64,000 nt of DNA, taken from positions 310,001 through 374,000 of the forward strand of contig NZ_BCTA01000028.1 in assembly GCF_001570485.1 (NCBI RefSeq), given 5' to 3'. This document shows positions 1-7,923 of the stretch, piece after piece. Each line of letters begins with the position of its first letter. Position 1 is the stretch's first letter. Origin of the DNA: Mycolicibacterium novocastrense (GTDB lineage: Bacteria > Actinomycetota > Actinomycetes > Mycobacteriales > Mycobacteriaceae). Position numbers and translations under genes: made by a program. Below the pieces are notes generated by a model that saw nothing but the letters and a program-made list of their open reading frames with translations, did no database searches and was not told the DNA's origin.

Positions 1-155
1 ACGTGGTCGGCGACGTCGACCTGGCCGCAGGTGTGGATCAACCGCACGACCACCCGGGCGACATCTGTGGGAAATCGCGTCAGGTCCGCCTCATCGCGGA
101 TCGTCGCGAACGACTGCCGGTAGATCTCCCCGGCGTCGCGGATGTAGTCGAGCAC
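1..155 (-). CDS. cobH: Precorrin-8X methylmutase CobH, N-terminal part (runs off left edge)
   Basis: Reading leftward from a GTG at 155, the frame gives a protein beginning [20 protein letters not shown] and continuing open to the window edge, about 51 residues. This is the characteristic N-terminus of CobH, which moves the C11 methyl group to C12 to form hydrogenobyrinic acid in aerobic cobalamin synthesis. It starts 9 bp after the cobG stop on the same strand, so the two genes are probably cotranscribed, as in other mycobacteria. The catalytic histidine region lies outside the window. The frame is too short to stand out as an open reading frame but the sequence match is clear. Confidence 0.85.
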   Translation of the reverse strand, partial: MLDYIRDAGEIYRQSFATIRDEADLTRFPTDVARVVVRLIHTCGQVDVADH

Positions 156-164
156 GCGATCACC

Positions 165-1280
165 CTACGGGTGAGCGTCGCGCGTCCGGTATCCGTCTCC
201 GGTTGCCACCAGCACCTCACCGGTGGGCGGGCTGCCGCAGGCCCGGTCGCATCCGACGAAGTGCCGGTGGCCCGCGGCCGGCTCGTCAATGGCCGCGACG
301 GCGTCCGCTCGGACGTCGGCGCGCGAATGCTCACAGCCGGGACGTCCCGTGCACGCGCTGACCGACAGCCAGGGCGAGTTCTCGTCGAACACCAGTCCCA
401 GCGGCGCGAGCACGCGCAGCGCGACGTCGGCGACGTCCTCGGCGAGGTCGAAAACGAGCACCGAGCGCCACGGCGTGATCACCATCGGCGCCTCGATCGC
501 GGCGAGAAACTCCGCCGTCCGGGAGGGCAGCACACCCAGCGGGACCGCGGCACCCAACGCTATGCGGCCGTCGTGCTGTTCGAGCCAACCGACGGGCGGC
601 CGGGTGACCGCGGGCCACGTCACACCCGGGTCCACGGTCGGCGACAATCCGCCCAGCAGCACATCGGTATCGCTGAGTTCCTTGACGCGCCAAGCATTCC
701 CGCGTATGGCGGCGAAGCGTCGGGCCACATCCACCATCGTCGACACCGCTGTGCGCATCCGCAGCCGCACGCCGGTGTCGCGCCCGGCCACCAGCAGTGC
801 CGCGTCAGCGGCCTCGACGTGCACGCCGACGTCGGGGGCAAGACCGGAGATGTCGCCGCGCCCGTCGTCAATGCCGAACAGAAAGCGCCCGGGCAGCGTG
901 GCCAGGTCCGCGTCGGCCTGGATGGCGCCGTCGAGTTCGCTGATCAGCCCACGGATGTCGGCGGTCGCTCCCACCCGTCCCGACAGCGGTGAGGCGACGA
1001 TATTGCGCACGCGCTCGTGGGTCGGCGAGGGGAGCAGCCCCGCCGCGGCCACGGCCTCGGCGACCGCCCCGGTGTCGGTCACGCCGCGAATCTGGAGGTT
1101 GCCCCGCGACGTGAGTTCCAGCGTGCTTGCACCCCAGTCGGTGGCCGCCCGGGCCAGGGCCTCCAACTGCGCGGCGGTGATCAGCCCGCCCGGCAGCCGC
1201 ACCCGCGCCAACGCGCCGTCCGCCGCCCGATGCACCTGCAGCGCACCGGGGCAGGCGTCCTGGTCGCGGATCCTGGCCAC
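165..1280 (-). CDS. cobG: Precorrin-3B synthase CobG
   Basis: A 371-residue protein of the nitrite/sulfite reductase ferredoxin-like family. CobG is the O2-dependent monooxygenase that makes precorrin-3B, the step preparing ring contraction in aerobic cobalamin synthesis. The C-terminus has the iron-sulfur cluster pattern CX5C-X27-CX3C (C310, C316, C344, C348; ACTGRPGC then GCDRAC). The N-terminal half shows the family repeat, including LPGGLITAAQLEALA and LTSRGNLQIRG. A GTG start at 1280 gives the usual N-terminus MARIRDQDACPGALQ. cobH follows 9 bp downstream. cobN, usually close by, is about 6.6 kb away behind inserted transport and oxygenase genes. Confidence 0.93.
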   Translation of the reverse strand: MARIRDQDACPGALQVHRAADGALARVRLPGGLITAAQLEALARAATDWGASTLELTSRGNLQIRGVTDTGAVAEAVAAAGLLPSPTHERVRNIVASPLSGRVGATADIRGLISELDGAIQADADLATLPGRFLFGIDDGRGDISGLAPDVGVHVEAADAALLVAGRDTGVRLRMRTAVSTMVDVARRFAAIRGNAWRVKELSDTDVLLGGLSPTVDPGVTWPAVTRPPVGWLEQHDGRIALGAAVPLGVLPSRTAEFLAAIEAPMVITPWRSVLVFDLAEDVADVALRVLAPLGLVFDENSPWLSVSACTGRPGCEHSRADVRADAVAAIDEPAAGHRHFVGCDRACGSPPTGEVLVATGDGYRTRDAHP

Positions 1281-1337
1281 GAGTTCACGGTAGTCCGCGG
1301 GTGTCTGCCACGAACACGGGCAGCACGACGGCCGTGA

Positions 1338-2276
1338 TCAGCTGGCCAGGGCCGCGGTCTGCCCGCTGCGGGCACTGATCACCGCCGAATATGCCGAGGC
1401 GTCGCCGACGACGGCGCGACTGGACCTGCCGTGGATGTCGACCGGGATGTCCCCGGCCAGGGTGATGCGATTGAGCCTGCGGTACTGGTCGTCGTAGTCG
1501 GCGACGGCGTAGTGCTGGGTTGCCCGGTTGTCCCACACCGCGACGTCGCCGAGTTGCCAGTCCCACCGAATCGTGTGCTCCAACTTCGTGATTCGCGCCT
1601 GGAGCAAATTGAACAGGGTGGCCGACTCGGTTGATCCGAGCCCGACGAAGTTCTTGACGAAGTGGCCGAGCAGCAGCACCCGCCTGCCGGTCTCCGGGTG
1701 TACGCGGACCACGGGATGCTCGGTTTCGTAGTAGTCGGAGACGAATTCATCGCGATACGACTGCTGCTCGGCGGTGGGCGCTGCGTACGGCTCGTCGTGC
1801 AGTGTGGCGTAGTCGTACTGGTTGGTGTGCACGGCCCACAGGTTCTCGGCCAGCGCTGCCAACGGCGCCGGAAGACGGTCATACGCGGCTTCGGTGCTCG
1901 CCCACGTCGTCGTGCCGCCGTACGGAGGCAGCGTGATGGCGCGCAGGATGGACGCTTTCGGGATCCGGTCGACGAACGTCACGTCGGTATGCCAGCTGTT
2001 GGCCTTGTCGTAGCGGGAATCGATGGGCAGGAAGCGCTCACCGCACGAGGTCACGGTCGGGTGTGCGGCGGTCGGGGTGCCCAATGCCTGCGCGAAGGCG
2101 AGCTGACCGTCGTCATCCAGGCCGTGCTGGTCGCGGAAGAAGATCACCTTGTGGTCGAGCAGGGCCGAGTTGATCGCCGACGCGGTTCTCGCGTCGACTC
2201 CAGCGCTGAGGTCGACGCCCTCGATCCGGGCGCCGATGTGAGCGCCGAGCTTGACCACCCGCAGAGATGACGGCAC
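1338..2276 (-). CDS. Fe(II)/2-oxoglutarate dioxygenase of the TauD/alkylsulfatase family
   Basis: A 312-residue TauD-family dioxygenase, very similar in recalled sequence to the mycobacterial alkylsulfatase Rv3406. Such enzymes hydroxylate the carbon next to a sulfate or sulfonate, releasing inorganic sulfur and an aldehyde. The iron triad is visible: H96 and D98 in WHTDVTF, and H255 in [10 protein letters not shown]266/R267 in DDQYRR would bind 2-oxoglutarate. A GTG start at 2276 is supported by GGAGG six bases upstream. The gene is divergent from an osmoprotectant-type ABC importer with 134 bp between them. Substrate (taurine, alkyl sulfate or other) cannot be told from sequence. A sulfonate importer lies 17 kb away. 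Confidence 0.85.
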   Translation of the reverse strand: MPSSLRVVKLGAHIGARIEGVDLSAGVDARTASAINSALLDHKVIFFRDQHGLDDDGQLAFAQALGTPTAAHPTVTSCGERFLPIDSRYDKANSWHTDVTFVDRIPKASILRAITLPPYGGTTTWASTEAAYDRLPAPLAALAENLWAVHTNQYDYATLHDEPYAAPTAEQQSYRDEFVSDYYETEHPVVRVHPETGRRVLLLGHFVKNFVGLGSTESATLFNLLQARITKLEHTIRWDWQLGDVAVWDNRATQHYAVADYDDQYRRLNRITLAGDIPVDIHGRSSRAVVGDASAYSAVISARSGQTAALAS

Positions 2277-2410
2277 GGGGAACCTCCAAACGATGCATGA
2301 AACGTGGTGCTCACATTCGTCTCCGGGAGGTGTGACGCCAACCGTTGGACTCAGCGCGAATCGAACCGGGCAGGTGTTTCGGCTGGATCAAGATCGGGTA
2401 GCTCACCGCC

Positions 2411-3058
2411 GTGAGGGCACTGTGGGACTACATCTGGGCCCACCAAGCGCAGCTGGCGTTCGACTCCTACCAGCACGTCAGTGCGGTCGTCCAGAGTGTG
2501 CTCATCGCGACGATCGTCGGTGTGGTGATCGGTGTGCTGACCTACCGCAACCCGATGGCCGCCAACCTCGCCACCGCGACCTCCAGCGTGATCATGACCG
2601 TCCCGGCGTTCGCGCTGCTGGGCCTGCTGATCCCGTTGTTCGGGCTCGGCGTGGTACCCAGCATCACCGCGTTGGTGCTGTATTCGCTGCTGCCCATCGT
2701 GCGCAACACGATCGTCGGCCTCAACGCGGTGGACCCTGCGCTGACCGATGCGGCGCGGGGCATCGGGATGAGCAGGCTCGACACCCTGGCCCGAGTGGAA
2801 CTGCGGCTGGTGTGGCCGTCGATCCTGTCGGCCATGCGGATCAGCACCCAGATGTCGATGGGCGTGCTGGCGATCGCGGCCTACGTCAAAGGACCGGGGC
2901 TGGGGAACCTGATCTTCACCGGGTTGGCGCGGGTGGGCAGCCCGACGGCCCTTCCGATGGCGCTGGCCGGAACGCTGCTCATCGTCATCCTCGCGCTCGC
3001 ACTCGATGCGGTGCTCGTACTGATCGGCCGCCTCACCACGTCGAAAGGCATTCGATGA
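2411..3058 (+). CDS. Quaternary-amine/osmoprotectant ABC importer permease (OpuCB/ProW-like) 1
   Basis: A 215-residue inner-membrane permease of the glycine betaine/carnitine/choline class, with about five to six hydrophobic helices and the coupling-loop region AARGIGMSRLDTLARVELRL that contacts the ATPase. It starts at a GTG without an obvious Shine-Dalgarno sequence; a TAGCTC hexamer sits 6 nt upstream, so a leaderless start is possible but not convincing. Its stop overlaps the ATPase start (ATGA), the first of three such junctions linking four genes. Substrate is inferred only from family: betaine, choline, carnitine or a related quaternary amine. Confidence 0.88.
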   Translation: MRALWDYIWAHQAQLAFDSYQHVSAVVQSVLIATIVGVVIGVLTYRNPMAANLATATSSVIMTVPAFALLGLLIPLFGLGVVPSITALVLYSLLPIVRNTIVGLNAVDPALTDAARGIGMSRLDTLARVELRLVWPSILSAMRISTQMSMGVLAIAAYVKGPGLGNLIFTGLARVGSPTALPMALAGTLLIVILALALDAVLVLIGRLTTSKGIR

Positions 3059-4257
3059 CAGGGCATTCGAAGGCAGAGAACATCGCGTCGGAGGACACTA
3101 GCTCGAACGGCAGCACCGGGGTCCGCATCGTGCTGGACCACGTCTCCAAGGTGTATCCCGGTTCCGACCGCCCCGCGGTGGACGACGTGTCGCTCGAGAT
3201 CCCCGCGGGCGAGATCGTCGTGTTCGTCGGCCCGTCGGGCTGCGGGAAGACGACGATGATGCGGATGATCAACCGGCTCTCGGAGCCGACGTCGGGGACG
3301 ATCATGATCGGCGACAACGACGCGATGTCGATCCGTCCGACCGAACTTCGCCGCTCGATCGGCTACTCCATCCAGCAGGCGGGTCTGTTCCCGCACATGA
3401 CGATCCGGCAGAACGTCGGCCTGGTGCCCGGTCTGCTGCGCTGGGACCGCAAACGCATCGCCGAACGGGTCGACGAACTGCTCGACATGGTCGGGCTGGA
3501 ACCGGGCCAGTACGCCGACAGGTATCCGCGTCAACTGTCCGGCGGGCAGCAGCAGCGTGTGGGCGTTGCGCGCGCGCTGGCGGCCGACCCTCCGGTTCTG
3601 TTGATGGACGAACCGTTCGGCGCCGTCGACCCGATCACGCGCAGCACGCTGCAGGATGAACTTCTGCGGTTGCAGGGTGAGCTGCGCAAGACCATCGTCT
3701 TCGTCACCCATGACTTCGGTGAGGCCGTCAAACTCGGTGATCGGATCACCGTGCTGGGCAACCAGTCCAAGGTGCTGCAGTACGACACTCCGCAGAACAT
3801 CCTGGCCAGTCCCGCCGACGACACGGTCGCCGGTTTCGTCGGGTCCGGCGCGTCGCTGCGCCAACTGGGCCTGATGCGGATCAAGGACGTCGAGCTACGG
3901 CCGCATCCTTCGGTACGCCAGACGGATTCGATTGATGATGTCCGGAAGACGTTGGCGGGCAGTGAGTTCGATTGGGCCGTTGTGCTCGACGACCGTGAGC
4001 GCCCGGTCAGTTGGGTGCGGGAGAGCAAGCTCGAGCACGCGACCGCGCTCGCCGACGTCGTCGAAGCGCTCGACGTGGTCAGCACGCAGTCCACCCTCGA
4101 AGACGCGCTGGAGGCCATCCTCGCCCAACAGCATGCGTCGGCCGTGGTGGCCGGCCCGGGCAGCCGGTACGCCGGTGTGGTCACGCTGGACACGTTGATC
4201 GACACGATCACCTGGCTGCGGGCTTCGGCGCAGGCCGACACGGACGGACGACCATGA
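3055..4257 (+). CDS. Osmoprotectant-type ABC importer ATPase with C-terminal CBS-like region
   Basis: A 400-residue ATPase of the ProV/OpuCA class powering the flanking permeases. Walker A GPSGCGKTT is near residues 59-67, the signature LSGGQQQR and Walker B LLMDEP follow, and the switch histidine is in VFVTHDFGEA. About 130 residues after the nucleotide-binding domain resemble a CBS pair (EDALEAILAQQHASAVV then GVVTLDTLIDTI), the part that senses ionic strength in studied OpuA systems. The ATG at 3055 overlaps the upstream permease stop. A longer in-frame extension reaching back to 2251 is rejected because it would run through the permease gene. Confidence 0.92.
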   Translation: MTGHSKAENIASEDTSSNGSTGVRIVLDHVSKVYPGSDRPAVDDVSLEIPAGEIVVFVGPSGCGKTTMMRMINRLSEPTSGTIMIGDNDAMSIRPTELRRSIGYSIQQAGLFPHMTIRQNVGLVPGLLRWDRKRIAERVDELLDMVGLEPGQYADRYPRQLSGGQQQRVGVARALAADPPVLLMDEPFGAVDPITRSTLQDELLRLQGELRKTIVFVTHDFGEAVKLGDRITVLGNQSKVLQYDTPQNILASPADDTVAGFVGSGASLRQLGLMRIKDVELRPHPSVRQTDSIDDVRKTLAGSEFDWAVVLDDRERPVSWVRESKLEHATALADVVEALDVVSTQSTLEDALEAILAQQHASAVVAGPGSRYAGVVTLDTLIDTITWLRASAQADTDGRP

Positions 4258-5024
4258 CCGCGGTCACCGATACCGCTCAATCGGCGCGCGCCAATCCGGG
4301 CGAGCGCAGACGACTGCTCATCCAGCCCGTCTTGGTGCTGGTCATCGCTGCGGCCGTCGTGTTCTGGGCGTTCAACCGCGACCTCACCGCCACCCAGCAG
4401 GAGAACATCAACCCCGGCAACATCGCCACGCTGATCTGGCAGCACCTGTTGATCACCGTGGCGGTCACCGCGATAGTGCTCGCCATCGGTGTTCCGCTGG
4501 GAGTGCTGGTCACCCGCCCCGGCGCGAAACTGCTGCGGCCGTTGTTCATGGGCGTCGCCAACATCGGTCAGGCGGCACCGGCGATCGGGCTGCTGGTGCT
4601 GCTGTTCCTGTGGACCGGTCGGACCGGGTTCTGGATCGGCGTCCTTCCGATCGCGCTGTACTCACTGCTGCCGGTGCTGGCCAGCACCATTCTCGGCATC
4701 ACACAGGTGGACCGGTCGCTGGTGGACGCCGGGCTGGGACAGGGCATGTCGCGACGCTCGGTGCTGACGCGGGTCGAGCTGCCGCTGGCGATCCCGTACA
4801 TCCTGGCCGGACTGCGCACGTCGCTGGTGCTCGCCGTGGGAACCGCAACGTTGAGCTTCCTCGTCAACGCCGGCGGATTGGGGATCCTGATCGACACCGG
4901 CTACAAGTTGCAGGACAACGTGACCCTGATCCTGGGAAGCGTGCTCGCGGTGTGCCTTGCCCTGCTGGTCGACTGGTTGGGCGGGCTGGCCGAGTTCTAC
5001 CTCAACCCCAAGGGCCTTCGATGA
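4254..5024 (+). CDS. Quaternary-amine/osmoprotectant ABC importer permease 2
   Basis: A 256-residue permease partner of the gene at 2411. One hydrophobic segment lies near residues 23-40, then a periplasmic stretch containing TATQQENINPGNI, then about five helices. The coupling loop reads GLGQGMSRRSVLTRVELPLA, parallel to that of the first permease. ATG at 4254 overlaps the ATPase stop, and its own stop overlaps the start of the binding protein. Two different permeases with one ATPase and one lipoprotein is the usual OpuC-type layout. Confidence 0.9.
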   Translation: MTAVTDTAQSARANPGERRRLLIQPVLVLVIAAAVVFWAFNRDLTATQQENINPGNIATLIWQHLLITVAVTAIVLAIGVPLGVLVTRPGAKLLRPLFMGVANIGQAAPAIGLLVLLFLWTGRTGFWIGVLPIALYSLLPVLASTILGITQVDRSLVDAGLGQGMSRRSVLTRVELPLAIPYILAGLRTSLVLAVGTATLSFLVNAGGLGILIDTGYKLQDNVTLILGSVLAVCLALLVDWLGGLAEFYLNPKGLR

Positions 5025-5986
5025 TCCGCCGGACCATCGCCGCGCTGGCTTGCCTCCTGCTGACCGGGTGCGGCCTGGGCGCGGGCAGCACCGTGCCGCT
5101 GAAGGTGGGGCCGGGTTCCATCCAGCCCGTCGCCGCACTCGAGGGAGTGCGAATCACGGTGGGCTCCAAGGAATACACCGAGCAGGTGATCCTCGGTTAC
5201 ATCCTGGAGTTCACGTTGGCCGCCGCGGGTGCCGACGTGCGTGACCTCACCGGCATCGTGGGTTCCCGCAGCACCCGGGAAGCCCAGTTGTCGGGTCAGG
5301 TCGACGTCGCCTACGAGTTCACCGGCAACGCATGGATCAACTACCTGGGGCACGAGAAGCCGATCCCCGACAGCCGCAAGCAGTTCGAGGCCGTCCGCGA
5401 TGAAGATCTGGCCCGCAACGACATGGTGTGGTTGCCGCCAGGACCGATGGACGACACGTACGCGTTGGCGGCCGGCAGGGCGGTCGTCGAACGGACCGGC
5501 GTGCGTACGCTTTCGCAATACGCCGAGCTGGTCAAGCGCGATCCGGCGGCGGCGCGTACGTGCGTCGACACCGAATTTCGGGCCCGCCAGGACGGCTTCC
5601 CCGGAATGGCGGCGGCCTACGGGTTCGATCCGGGGCGGGCGCAGACGCCGGTACTGCAGGTCGGCATCATCTACCAGGCCACCGCGGACGGCACGCAGTG
5701 CGACTTCGGTGAGGTGTTCACCACCGACGGCCGCATCGCCGCGCTCGACCTCATCGTGCTCACCGACGACAAGCAGTTCTTCGCTCACTACAACCCGTCG
5801 GTGACCATGAAACGCGCCTTCTACGAAGCACATCCGCAGATCGCGGAGGTCACCGCGCCGGTGACGGCGGCGCTGACCAATGAGGCGATCATGGAGATGA
5901 ACAAACAGGTCGACGTGGAGGGCCGCGACCCGAGCGAGGTCGCGCGGGACTGGATGGTGGCCCAAGGTTTCGTCACCGTCCCGTAG
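5021..5986 (+). CDS. Osmoprotectant-type ABC importer substrate-binding lipoprotein (OpuAC family)
   Basis: A 321-residue binding lipoprotein. The signal peptide MIRRTIAALACLLLTGCGLG ends in the lipobox LLTGC, so the protein should be anchored on the outer face of the membrane. The mature part opens with ITVGSKEYTEQVILGYILE, typical of the quaternary-amine binding family, and holds EFTGNAWINYLG. Its ATG overlaps the permease stop, completing a translationally coupled four-gene operon. Aromatic residues that would cage a trimethylammonium group cannot be assigned confidently by eye. Confidence 0.9.
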   Translation: MIRRTIAALACLLLTGCGLGAGSTVPLKVGPGSIQPVAALEGVRITVGSKEYTEQVILGYILEFTLAAAGADVRDLTGIVGSRSTREAQLSGQVDVAYEFTGNAWINYLGHEKPIPDSRKQFEAVRDEDLARNDMVWLPPGPMDDTYALAAGRAVVERTGVRTLSQYAELVKRDPAAARTCVDTEFRARQDGFPGMAAAYGFDPGRAQTPVLQVGIIYQATADGTQCDFGEVFTTDGRIAALDLIVLTDDKQFFAHYNPSVTMKRAFYEAHPQIAEVTAPVTAALTNEAIMEMNKQVDVEGRDPSEVARDWMVAQGFVTVP

Positions 5987-6048
5987 CCCCGATTGCGACG
6001 ACAACCGCGCTGGTCAGGCGTACCCTTCCGGTAGCCGAAGGGGGTCCG

Positions 6049-7506
6049 ATGGCAGACAAACGCGCAGTGAGAATCGCGATCGTGGGCGCCGGCATGTCGG
6101 GCATCTGTATGGCGGCCAAACTGCAGGACGCGGGTATCGACACCTTCACGATCTTCGAACAGGCCGACGAGGTCGGTGGCACCTGGCGCGACAACACCTA
6201 TCCCGGCTTGCACTGCGACGTGCCGTCACGCTTCTACTCGTATTCGTTTCAGCCGAATCCGGGGTGGTCACGGCTGTACTCGCCGGGGGCGGAGATCCAG
6301 TCGTACTTCCATCAAGTCGCCACCGACCGGGATGTCATGCCGCACATCCGGTTCGGCACCCCGGTCGAATCGGCACGCTACGAGCGCGGCCGGTGGGTGC
6401 TTACCACCGCAGGGGGAGAAGAAGATTATGACGTGCTCATCACGGCGACCGGCGTCTTGCGAGTGCCGCGTTATCCCGACATCCCTGGGTTGACGAACTT
6501 CGCCGGACCTCGCTTTCACTCCGCCCGTTGGGACCATTCGGTTCTCCTACAAGACAAGCGCATCGGTTTGATCGGCACCGGCTCCTCGGGTGTGCAAATC
6601 GCCGCCGAACTCGGCGGCAGGGTCAGACGGCTCGTCGTTTTCCAGCGCACACCCCAGTGGGTGTTTCCGACTCCGAACCTTCGCTACTCAAAGCTCACGA
6701 AGACGCTGCTGCGCCGCTGGCCGCAACTATGCATGATCGGATATCGATTCTGGCAGAACGTATTCGAGCGTATCCCGGCACGCGCAGTTGTCGAACCAGG
6801 CTGGCAGCGACGGGTCATGGTGGCGCTGTGCCGACTGAATCTGCGGTTGTCGGTGCGAGATCCCGAACTGCGCCGCAGGCTCACGCCGAGCTATCACCCG
6901 CTGTGCAAACGGCAGGTCTTCGCCGGTCATTACTACCAATCGCTGCAGAAGCCTGGCGTGCAGGTCGTGAGCGATGCAATCGACCGCATCGAGGCGACGG
7001 GCGTGGTCACCGCGGACGGGACGCACCACGAACTGGACGTGCTCGTACTGGCCACGGGGTTCGACGCCCACGCCTACGTTCACCCGATGACCGTGATCGG
7101 CGAGCGCGGGTTAACGCTCGAGGAGGCCTGGGCCGAGGGTCCGCACGCCTACCGGTCGGTCGCAGTACCGGGCTTCCCGAACATGTTCATGCTGATCGGG
7201 CCACATTCGCCGATCGGCAACCAGTCGCTGGTCATCATCGCCGAGACCCAGGCCGATTACGTGCTGGCCTGGCTGAACCAGATCCGTCAGGGCGGTGTCG
7301 TCGCGGTGGGTCCGACCGACATGACGACCAAGGAGTACAACGAGGACATGAAAGCCGCTATGCCACAGACGGTTTGGGTAACCGGCTGCAACAGCTGGTA
7401 TCTGGGGAAAGATGGGCTCCCCGAGCTTTTCCCGTGGCGGCCCGAGGAGCACCGCAAGCTGTTGCATGCGCCGGTACCCGCAGACTTCGAGATCCAGTCC
7501 ACCTAA
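6049..7506 (+). CDS. Flavin-containing monooxygenase, Baeyer-Villiger type
   Basis: A 485-residue FAD- and NADPH-dependent monooxygenase. It has an FAD-binding GAGMSG (residues 13-18), the BVMO fingerprint FAGPRFHSARW (151-161), and a second dinucleotide motif GTGSSG (176-181). These enzymes insert oxygen next to a ketone to give an ester or lactone, or oxidise sulfur or nitrogen. The ATG is preceded by GAAGGGGG, which is also the 3' arm of a CCCTTC/GAAGGG hairpin (6023-6042). It follows the ABC operon by 62 bp, but no functional link is evident. A ketone substrate is an inference from the fingerprint. Confidence 0.87.
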   Translation: MADKRAVRIAIVGAGMSGICMAAKLQDAGIDTFTIFEQADEVGGTWRDNTYPGLHCDVPSRFYSYSFQPNPGWSRLYSPGAEIQSYFHQVATDRDVMPHIRFGTPVESARYERGRWVLTTAGGEEDYDVLITATGVLRVPRYPDIPGLTNFAGPRFHSARWDHSVLLQDKRIGLIGTGSSGVQIAAELGGRVRRLVVFQRTPQWVFPTPNLRYSKLTKTLLRRWPQLCMIGYRFWQNVFERIPARAVVEPGWQRRVMVALCRLNLRLSVRDPELRRRLTPSYHPLCKRQVFAGHYYQSLQKPGVQVVSDAIDRIEATGVVTADGTHHELDVLVLATGFDAHAYVHPMTVIGERGLTLEEAWAEGPHAYRSVAVPGFPNMFMLIGPHSPIGNQSLVIIAETQADYVLAWLNQIRQGGVVAVGPTDMTTKEYNEDMKAAMPQTVWVTGCNSWYLGKDGLPELFPWRPEEHRKLLHAPVPADFEIQST

Positions 7507-7520
7507 CGTGACGGCGATCA

Positions 7521-7537
7521 CACTAGAACCTCTAGTG
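7521..7537. promoter_or_regulatory. Inverted repeat CACTAGA-ACC-TCTAGTG
   Basis: A perfect 7-bp inverted repeat with a 3-nt spacer lies 14 bp after the monooxygenase stop and about 95 bp before the next small gene. It could be a short terminator hairpin (no T-run follows) or an operator for the downstream gene. Nothing in the sequence decides between these. Confidence 0.4.
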
Positions 7538-7631
7538 ATCCGTGCCACACAAGTCGGTCTCATATCGCCGCTGACGTCGTAAGTTCCGGGTTACTGCACG
7601 CGTGTGCAGTAAGCGTCAGGAAGGAACGACG

Positions 7632-7733
7632 ATGTTCGAACTCATCGTGTTCGGTGCTCTTCTGGTCGTACTCATCGCCGCCCTCGGATTGCCTTATCCG
7701 CAGAGCACCTACGGCCGCTGGAACCGCCCCTAG
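7632..7733 (+). CDS. 33-residue single-helix membrane peptide
   Basis: A short gene with a good Shine-Dalgarno (AGGAAGGA) about 7 bp before the ATG. The product starts MFELIVFGALLVVLIAALG, one hydrophobic helix, and ends in a polar tail PYPQSTYGRWNRP, so it should be a small inner-membrane protein with a short soluble tail. I do not recognise a named family. It sits between the monooxygenase and cobN, and is followed by two palindromic repeat elements. The strong ribosome site and clean hydrophobic/polar partition argue for a real gene. Confidence 0.65.
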   Translation: MFELIVFGALLVVLIAALGLPYPQSTYGRWNRP

Positions 7734-7752
7734 CCATCCTCCCGCAGGTGCC

Positions 7753-7811
7753 GCGAGCGGGCGTGTCTGCTGCGTGACACGCCGCGAAATCTCGGCATCA
7801 CCGCACGCTCG
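7753..7811. repeat. Dispersed ~60-bp palindromic element, copy 1
   Basis: An imperfect palindrome with arms GCGAGCGGGCG and CGCACGCTCGG around a core holding GTGACACGCCGCGAAAT. It shares arm and core sequence with copies at 7822, 27301 and 27723. Located between the 33-residue peptide gene and cobN; non-coding. It could fold as a long hairpin and act as a terminator or mRNA end. Confidence 0.6.
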
Positions 7812-7821
7812 GCGCCCGCCG

Positions 7822-7879
7822 ACCGTGCGCAAACTGTCGCGATAACGCGGTGTGTCTTGAGCAGACACGCACCGTCGGC
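7822..7879. repeat. Dispersed ~60-bp palindromic element, copy 2
   Basis: A second element, in the opposite orientation to copy 1. The 33 bases at 7846-7878 match the copy at 27750-27782 at 28 of 33 positions. The internal stretch GTGTCTTGAGCAGACAC is itself an inverted repeat. It ends about 45 bp before the cobN start, so it lies in or just upstream of the cobN leader. Confidence 0.6.
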
Positions 7880-7923
7880 GCACGGGGAGTGGGCAGGAAA
7901 CCGGCGTGGGGTAGTAATGGGGG

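Noticed and set aside
2251..3054. In-frame N-terminal extension of the osmoprotectant ATPase
   Set aside because: It overlaps the permease gene in another frame and encodes low-complexity Arg/Pro-rich sequence; the ATGA junction at 3055 is the real start.
7753..7879. Palindromic elements as ends of an insertion sequence
   Set aside because: No transposase frame lies between or beside them, and no target duplications are visible.
7880..7905. Sequence GGGCAGGAAACCGGC before cobN resembling the 3' conserved segment of a cobalamin riboswitch
   Set aside because: The other conserved parts (the GGGAA-GGUG block and the CCCGCAACUG region with the B12-box core) are not visible upstream; palindromic repeats occupy that space instead.
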